Shown one piece after another: positions 6,093 to 10,235 of a stretch of 10,235 nt of DNA. A model generated the notes under the pieces. The model did no database searches, had not been told where the DNA came from, and worked only from the letters and a program-made list of their open reading frames with translations. The translations under genes were made by a program, and so were the position numbers. Source of the DNA: Sulfuricellaceae bacterium (GTDB lineage: Bacteria; Pseudomonadota; Gammaproteobacteria; Burkholderiales; UBA9220); assembly GCA_019911985.1 (NCBI GenBank), contig JAIOJO010000549.1:1-10235 (forward strand), read 5' to 3'. Position 1 is the first letter of the stretch. Every line of letters begins with the position of its first letter.

Positions 6093-6409
6093 TTCCCTCC
6101 GCTCCCGGAACCCGCTTGGCGGAAAAACCGGCGGCACGCTTCGTATCCTCTGCCGCCAAATGCGGCAAAGCGTAGGCTCTGCTCAAATGCAGCGCGCATT
6201 TCCACCGCGCCGGGGCATGCGATAACGCGGCGGCGGTCTTTCAGGTAACTCGAGTTCCGATATTCCGGCAGGCATAGCAAAGAACGCCGAGTGGAGCCTC
6301 CGCAGCGGAAACAATCCTGTTTAGCCCAGGCCCCTTGCGCAAAAGCCGGAACGCCCGACAAAGAAAAGCCGATTTTAACGCCCCATTCCTTCCCCAAGAA
6401 AGCACGCAA
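6089..6409 (-). CDS. Possible small cysteine-containing protein upstream of the sensor kinase
   Basis: I do not recognise this 106-codon ORF and it may not be real. In its favour: the TTG start at 6409 has AAGGGG 5 bases upstream; its TGA overlaps the kinase ATG by 4 bases, exactly as the kinase and regulator genes overlap; and it lies just downstream of the AT-rich promoter region. The product would have five cysteines, C33 and C36 in a CxxC (QDCFRCGG), then C46, C65 and C92. The first 30 residues (VKIGFSLSGVPAFAQGAWA) are weakly signal-peptide-like. Against it: the rare start codon, an arginine-rich and glycine-rich end (QAGSGSGGK), and no known family. A competing GTG-started frame (6241-6423) has no ribosome site. 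If unreal, this stretch is a 5' leader of about 320 bases. Confidence 0.25.
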   Translation of the reverse strand: MRAFLGKEWGVKIGFSLSGVPAFAQGAWAKQDCFRCGGSTRRSLLCLPEYRNSSYLKDRRRVIACPGAVEMRAAFEQSLRFAAFGGRGYEACRRFFRQAGSGSGGK

Positions 6410-6424
6410 ACGGACCCCTTCACG

Positions 6425-6482
6425 AAAATTATTACAGCTTTATTTGCTATAGGTTACATTCATTTTATAAAGTGTAACTATA
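6425..6482 (-). promoter_or_regulatory. AT-rich promoter region of the two-component operon with inverted repeat GTTACA-N14-TGTAAC
   Basis: The inverted repeat has arms TATAGGTTACA (6448-6458) and TGTAACTATA (6473-6482), which are complementary apart from one extra G. Between them is an AT-rich centre containing TTTATAA. Read on the minus strand, the arm plus centre gives TTACACTTTATAAAATG, which resembles a promoter core, and TGTAATAAT at about 6430-6438 could be an extended -10. Exact -35/-10 pairing is not clear. A dimeric regulator bound to the repeat would overlap RNA polymerase and control the kinase operon. Confidence 0.4.
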
Positions 6483-6587
6483 CCGATAGATTTCCATAAT
6501 CCAAATAATGATTTTTCCTAATTTAGCTTATGAGAAACGCCGGGCTCAGCTTGAGTGAATAATGAAGGAAGCGCCGATCGATAGGCG

Positions 6588-6624
6588 AAAAAAAGCCCTG
6601 GCGACGGAAGGCCAGGGCTTTTTT
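6588..6624. terminator. Bidirectional intrinsic terminator downstream of ssb
   Basis: An 8-base GC-rich stem, GCCCTGGC (6595-6602) with GCCAGGGC (6611-6618), encloses an 8-base loop. It is flanked by seven A on the left and six T on the right, so a T-run follows the stem on either strand. It stands about 30 bases after the ssb stop and is an effective end for the minus-strand ssb transcript, separating it from the two-component operon. The extended flanks GCG/CGC also pair. Confidence 0.93.
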
Positions 6625-6653
6625 CGCTGCCGGAATGACGGCCCGGCGGAATT

Positions 6654-7163
6654 CTAGAACGGAATATCGTCCTCGAAGTCGTCAAAACCGCCGCCGCTTT
6701 TGGCCGGAGCCGCATTGCCACGACTGCCGCCGCCGGAGGGGCGCTCGCTAGACGGGCGGCTCTCGTACTCAGGCGACTTAGCGGGGGGGCGCTCGCCTTT
6801 TTCCATCACCTCGAAGCTGTTGCCGCCGCCGCTGCGGCTGCCGAGCATTTTCATTTCGTTGGCGACGATTTCGGTGGTGTATTGGTCCTGGCCTTCCTTG
6901 TTCTGCCACTTGCGGGTTTGCAGACGGCCTTCGACATACACTTGAGAGCCCTTCTTCAGGTACTCCCCGGCGATTTCCGCCAGGCGGCCGAAGAAGGCGA
7001 CGCGGTGCCATTCGGTTTTTTCCTGTTTCTCGCCGCTTTTGTCTTTCCAGGTGTCGGTGGTCGCCACGGTGATGTTGGTGATCGCATCGCCGCTGGGCAT
7101 GTAGCGCACGTCCGGGTCTTTGCCCAGGTTGCCGATCAGAATTACTTTGTTGACTGATGCCAT
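6654..7163 (-). CDS. ssb: Single-stranded DNA-binding protein SSB
   Basis: A 169-residue SSB, which coats single-stranded DNA as a tetramer during replication, recombination and repair. The OB fold covers about residues 1-110: MASVNKVILIGNLGKDPDVR, then GDAITNITVATTDTWKDK with W40, EWHRVAFFGRLAEIAGEYL with W52, and QVYVEGRLQTRKWQ with W86. A flexible Gly/Ser/Pro/Arg-rich linker follows. The C-terminal tip DDFEDDIPF is the conserved peptide that recruits partner enzymes. Length is normal for gammaproteobacteria. Its ATG shares a base with the TAA stop of the MFS gene (TAATG), and the ribosome site GAGGAG lies in the last codons of that gene, so the two are co-transcribed and translationally coupled. 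A strong terminator follows. Confidence 0.98.
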   Translation of the reverse strand: MASVNKVILIGNLGKDPDVRYMPSGDAITNITVATTDTWKDKSGEKQEKTEWHRVAFFGRLAEIAGEYLKKGSQVYVEGRLQTRKWQNKEGQDQYTTEIVANEMKMLGSRSGGGNSFEVMEKGERPPAKSPEYESRPSSERPSGGGSRGNAAPAKSGGGFDDFEDDIPF

Positions 7164-8539
7164 TACCGCTCCTCGATCAATTGGTTTGCTTGCGCCTCGT
7201 CCCAGTGGTTCATGTCCACCTTGAGATAGGCAGCCCCTTCCTCCAGCACTACAGCCGCTTCCCGCACGCCGGCCAAGGCCAGCAGTTTGTGCGTCAGGTC
7301 CTCGGCCTGGGCGGTTGTCAGTAGGGGCAAATGATACATCTTAGTGCGCACGGCGGGCGGTTTTTCCATGGTCACAGCCAAAGCCAGCCATACCGCCATG
7401 AGCGCCGCGCCAAAAGCGAATACCGAAGCGGACCCGAGGGTATGCGATAAATAACCGCCCACGGCTCCGCCGGCAAACAGCCCTAGCGACTGGGAGGTAT
7501 TATACACACCCATCGCCGTTCCCTTGGAGCGGGCCGGCGCAATCTTGGAAATCATCGAGGGCAGCGAGGCTTCCAGGATATTGAAGGCGATAAAGAATCC
7601 CACCAGCATCGCCACGACCCCCCAAAAAGAGTGCTGCAACTGGGTCATCCCCAGTTCCACCAACAGCAGCAAGGCGATGGCGGTCACAAAAACCTGCTTC
7701 AGCTTGGCCCGTTTTTCGCCGTAAATAATCGCGGGAATCATCAAGGCAAAAGCCGCCACCATGACCGGCAAGTAAACCTGCCAGTGATGCTGTTCGTCGA
7801 GGCCGCCGGTGGTCTTGAGGGTGAAGGGAATCACGATGAACATCGCCATTTGCGCCGCATGCAGGGAGAAAATGCCGAAATTCAAACGCAGCAACTGCGG
7901 GTGGCGCACGACGTCCTTGAGGCGCGCAGGCACCGTCTCGGCGTCGGAATGGAAATGGCTGCCCTGGGGATCGGGCACCCCTTTGGCAATAACCAGTACC
8001 GCCAGGATCGCCAGCACGCCGGTCAAATCGAAAATGCCCGGTATGCCGATAAAGCGGTACAGCGCCGGACCCGCCACCAGGGAGACGGCAAAGGTCATGC
8101 CGATGGAACTGCCGATCAGCGCCATGGCCTTGGTGCGGTGCTCCTCGCGGGTGAGGTCGGCAAGCAGCGCGGTGACCGCGGCGGAAATCGCCCCGGCGCC
8201 CTGGATGGCGCGGCCGATCATAATGATAGGCAAGTCATGCGCCGAACCGGCGACGAAGCTGCCCAGCGCGAATAGGGCCAAGCCGAAATAAATCACCCGT
8301 TTGCGCCCGAAACGGTCGGACGCCATGCCGAAGGGCAATTGCAGGATCGCTTGGGTCAAGCCGTAAATTCCCAGCGTCAGGCCGACCAAGGTGCGATTGT
8401 CGCCGCCGGGCAAGGTGGTGGCGTAGATGGCGAACACCGGCAAGATCAGGAACAGGCCCAGCATGCGTAAACCGTAAATGCTGGCCAAGCCTATACTGGC
8501 CCTCAGCTCGGTGGGCGACATTTTTTCAGAGATGCTCAT
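7163..8539 (-). CDS. MFS transporter, YajR-like, with C-terminal soluble domain
   Basis: A 458-residue inner-membrane transporter of the major facilitator superfamily with about 12 hydrophobic segments between residues 15 and 390. Motif A between segments 2 and 3 reads GMASDRFGRKR (71-81), and a motif-B-like GRAIQGAGA lies at 109-117, as in drug:proton antiporters. After the last segment a soluble tail of about 65 residues (394-458) contains LTTAQAEDLTHKLLALAGV, AAVVLEEGAAYLKVD and MNHWDE. This fits the small ferredoxin-like YAM domain known at the end of E. coli YajR, which has nearly the same total length. The substrate is unknown. The gene lies divergent to uvrA and directly upstream of ssb, an order conserved in Pseudomonas. 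The ATG at 8539 lacks a clear ribosome site; an ATG at 8521 (residue 7) is an alternative. Confidence 0.92.
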   Translation of the reverse strand: MSISEKMSPTELRASIGLASIYGLRMLGLFLILPVFAIYATTLPGGDNRTLVGLTLGIYGLTQAILQLPFGMASDRFGRKRVIYFGLALFALGSFVAGSAHDLPIIMIGRAIQGAGAISAAVTALLADLTREEHRTKAMALIGSSIGMTFAVSLVAGPALYRFIGIPGIFDLTGVLAILAVLVIAKGVPDPQGSHFHSDAETVPARLKDVVRHPQLLRLNFGIFSLHAAQMAMFIVIPFTLKTTGGLDEQHHWQVYLPVMVAAFALMIPAIIYGEKRAKLKQVFVTAIALLLLVELGMTQLQHSFWGVVAMLVGFFIAFNILEASLPSMISKIAPARSKGTAMGVYNTSQSLGLFAGGAVGGYLSHTLGSASVFAFGAALMAVWLALAVTMEKPPAVRTKMYHLPLLTTAQAEDLTHKLLALAGVREAAVVLEEGAAYLKVDMNHWDEAQANQLIEER

Positions 8540-8704
8540 GGATAGGTTGGGTAGGACACGAAAGTTGAGTATATTAGCAGGTTGGTTATTTACCGGGTAG
8601 CGCAGTCCGCTACCTTAAAGAACTTCGCTGACAGGGTCCTGACAAAGGGCGCGCATGCTCCGCCCCGCCTCCTGTGCAGCTTGAGGGATATTTACAGAAA
8701 TCAC
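8540..8704. promoter_or_regulatory. Divergent promoter region between the MFS gene and uvrA
   Basis: This 165-base region must drive both directions. On the minus strand TGCTAATAT (about 8570-8578) is a possible extended -10 for the transporter. A small hairpin, GGTAGCG (8596-8602) with CGCTACC (8608-8614), lies in the middle. On the uvrA side a direct repeat CTGACA occurs at 8628-8633 and 8639-8644, one helical turn apart. I see no LexA box of the form CTGT-N8-ACAG. Neither promoter is firmly placed. Confidence 0.4.
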
Positions 8705-10235
8705 ATGGAATACATCAAGATACGCGGCGCACGCACGCACAACCTGAAAAACATCAGCCTGGAAATTCCCCGCAACCGGTTGGTGGTGGTCACCGGCTTA
8801 TCCGGTTCGGGGAAGTCGTCGCTGGCTTTCGACACGCTCTACGCCGAAGGGCAGCGGCGCTACGTCGAATCGCTTTCGGCCTATGCCCGCCAGTTTTTGC
8901 AACGCCTGGAGAAGCCCGATGTGGACGCCATCGAAGGCCTTTCCCCGGCCATTTCCATCGAGCAGAAAGCCACCAGCCACAACCCGCGCTCCACCGTGGG
9001 CACGGTGACGGAAATCCACGACTACCTGCGCTTGCTCTTCGCCCGCGCCGGCGACCCCTATTGCCCGGAACACAATATCCGGCTGGCCGCCCAAAGCGTG
9101 TCGCAGATGGTGGATCACGTGCTGGCCCTGCCGGATGACACCAAGCTGATGATCCTGTCGCCGGTAGTGGCGAACCGCAAGGGGGAACAGCACGAGCTCT
9201 TCGACGAAATGCGCGCCCAGGGTTTCGTGCGGCTGCGCATCAACGGCGAAATTTACGATATCGACGCGGCGCCGGCCCTGGAAAAAAACAAGAAGCACAG
9301 CGTGGAGGTGGTGGTGGATAGGCTCAAGGTGCGCCCGGACGTCAAGCAGCGCCTGGCGGAATCCTTCGAAACCGCGCTGCGCCTATCCGAAGGCCAAGCC
9401 TTGGCGGTGGAAATGGACAGCCAAAAAGAGTACCTGTTTTCCGCCAAGTTCGCCTGCCCGGTATGCAATTACTCGCTGCAGGAACTGGAACCGCGCCTGT
9501 TCTCCTTCAATAATCCCATGGGCGCCTGCCCCAAGTGCGACGGCTTGGGGCAAATCACATTCTTCGACCCCAAGCGCGTCGCTGCCTTCCCCCACATCAG
9601 CCTGAGCAATGGCGCCATCAAGGGTTGGGACAAGCGCAACCAATTTTATTTCCAGATGCTGCAAGGTCTGGCGCTGCACTACGGCTTCGACCTCGACACC
9701 CCCTTCGAGCGACTCCCCGAGGGCGTGCAACACGTCATCCTTTACGGCAGCGGCAAGACCGAAATCGCCTTCACCTATATCGGCGAGCAAGGGCTCAAGG
9801 CCAAACGCAAAGACCCCTTCGAAGGGGTCATACCCAACCTGGAACGGCGCTACAAGGAAACCGAATCGGTCACCGTGCGCGAGGAACTGGCAAAATTCCT
9901 CAACGGCTGCCCCTGCCCCGAGTGCGACGGAACGCGCTTGCGCCTGGAAGCGCGCCACGTCCGCATCGGCGACAAGACCATCCATGAAATCAGCCATATG
10001 CCGCTGCGGCTGGCCTTGAGCTATTTCGACCTGCTGCAAATTTCCGGGCAAAAACAGGCGGTGGCGGAAAGAATCGTCAAGGAAATTTCCGACCGCCTAG
10101 TCTTCCTCAACAACGTCGGCCTGGATTACCTCAGCCTGGATCGCTCCGCCGAAACGCTCTCCGGCGGCGAGGCGCAACGCATCCGCCTGGCCAGCCAGAT
10201 CGGCTCCGGCCTCACCGGCGTGATGTACGTGCTGG
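8705..10235 (+). CDS. uvrA: UvrA, excinuclease ABC subunit A (N-terminal part)
   Basis: The first 510 codons of UvrA, cut by the right edge (the full protein is usually about 940 residues). UvrA is the ABC-type ATPase that, with UvrB, finds bulky DNA damage for nucleotide excision repair. Visible: MEYIKIRGARTHNLKNIS, Walker A GLSGSGKSSL (31-40), ESLSAYARQFL, the Q-loop region ISIEQKA (84-90), a zinc module C251-x2-C254 with C275-x2-C278, a CPCPEC cluster at 402-407, and the ABC signature LSGGEAQRIRLASQ (485-498). The frame is open throughout with no frameshift. The ATG at 8705 fits the family's N-terminus; only a distant GAGGG lies upstream, so the ribosome site is weak. The gene diverges from the MFS-ssb pair. 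The second ATPase half and Walker B lie outside the window. Confidence 0.99.
   Translation, partial: MEYIKIRGARTHNLKNISLEIPRNRLVVVTGLSGSGKSSLAFDTLYAEGQRRYVESLSAYARQFLQRLEKPDVDAIEGLSPAISIEQKATSHNPRSTVGTVTEIHDYLRLLFARAGDPYCPEHNIRLAAQSVSQMVDHVLALPDDTKLMILSPVVANRKGEQHELFDEMRAQGFVRLRINGEIYDIDAAPALEKNKKHSVEVVVDRLKVRPDVKQRLAESFETALRLSEGQALAVEMDSQKEYLFSAKFACPVCNYSLQELEPRLFSFNNPMGACPKCDGLGQITFFDPKRVAAFPHISLSNGAIKGWDKRNQFYFQMLQGLALHYGFDLDTPFERLPEGVQHVILYGSGKTEIAFTYIGEQGLKAKRKDPFEGVIPNLERRYKETESVTVREELAKFLNGCPCPECDGTRLRLEARHVRIGDKTIHEISHMPLRLALSYFDLLQISGQKQAVAERIVKEISDRLVFLNNVGLDYLSLDRSAETLSGGEAQRIRLASQIGSGLTGVMYVL

Larger units (their letters stand above)
6410..6653. other. Intergenic region between the two-component operon and ssb
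   Basis: A gap of about 244 bases (560 if the small ORF at 6089-6409 is not a gene). The first half (about 6420-6540) is strikingly AT-rich compared with everything around it and should hold the promoter of the two-component operon. The second half carries the ssb terminator at 6588-6624. I see no RNA gene, riboswitch signature or further ORF with a ribosome site here. Confidence 0.6.

Noticed and set aside
6241..6423. A 60-codon GTG-started frame upstream of the sensor kinase
   Set aside because: No ribosome site precedes the GTG, it does not connect to the kinase start, and it competes with a better-supported frame over the same bases.
6138..6425. A cyclic-di-GMP or other riboswitch in the leader of the sensor kinase operon
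   Set aside because: I looked for the conserved core sequences of common classes (for example the GCAAAGCC-type element of GEMM) and did not find them in a suitable order.
8596..8614. Small hairpin in the uvrA/MFS gap as an intrinsic terminator
   Set aside because: The stem is only 7 bases and no T-run follows on either strand.
8673..8696. CTGT and ACAG close to the uvrA start, as a LexA box
   Set aside because: The two halves are far further apart than the 8-base spacing of a LexA site.
8798..9298. A 166-codon minus-strand ORF within uvrA
   Set aside because: The plus strand encodes an unbroken, strongly conserved UvrA sequence across the same bases, so this is a shadow.

Overview
The window reads as chromosomal DNA of a gammaproteobacterium of moderately high GC. 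The clearest taxonomic pointer is the block ssb - MFS transporter - uvrA (transporter and ssb on the minus strand, uvrA divergent on the plus strand), an order I also know from Pseudomonas (PA4232-PA4234). A REP doublet with a GTAG head and the style of the sensory genes also fit a gammaproteobacterium. A methanotroph (Methylococcales-like) host is possible but only a guess. No plasmid or phage genes are visible.

Positions 1-2456 (minus strand) hold an accessory chemosensory operon. In transcription order it encodes a stand-alone receiver, a membrane chemoreceptor without a ligand-binding domain, a CheY, a STAS-domain protein, and the first 29 codons of a CheA kinase cut by the window edge. 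Spacing is tight: a 4-base overlap, then gaps of 13, 13 and 23 bases. The receptor carries an FQDxxxQ motif near its C-terminus that matches the catalytic D-x3-Q of CheZ-type phosphatases. That is the observation I find most worth testing.

Positions 2457-2817 are non-coding. They hold a GTAGG-N7-CCTAC inverted repeat, a MITE-like element of about 125 bp with 13-bp matching terminal inverted repeats and a possible 6-bp target duplication enclosing a REP doublet, and a 26-bp perfect palindrome just after the next gene.

Positions 2818-6092 (minus strand) hold a two-component pair: a NarL/LuxR-type response regulator and a hybrid-free PAS/GAF/PAS sensor kinase of the HisKA_3 class, overlapping by 4 bases. 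A weak 106-codon ORF (6089-6409) overlaps the kinase start in the same ATGA fashion and may be a small upstream partner. The AT-rich stretch at about 6420-6540 looks like the promoter region and contains a GTTACA-N14-TGTAAC inverted repeat.

Positions 6588-10235 are housekeeping DNA: a strong bidirectional terminator, ssb, a YajR-like MFS transporter with a C-terminal soluble domain, a divergent promoter region, and the first 510 codons of uvrA. Because the two-component operon lies immediately upstream of the chemosensory operon in the same direction, it is reasonable to infer that it controls that operon, but no sequence element proves it.
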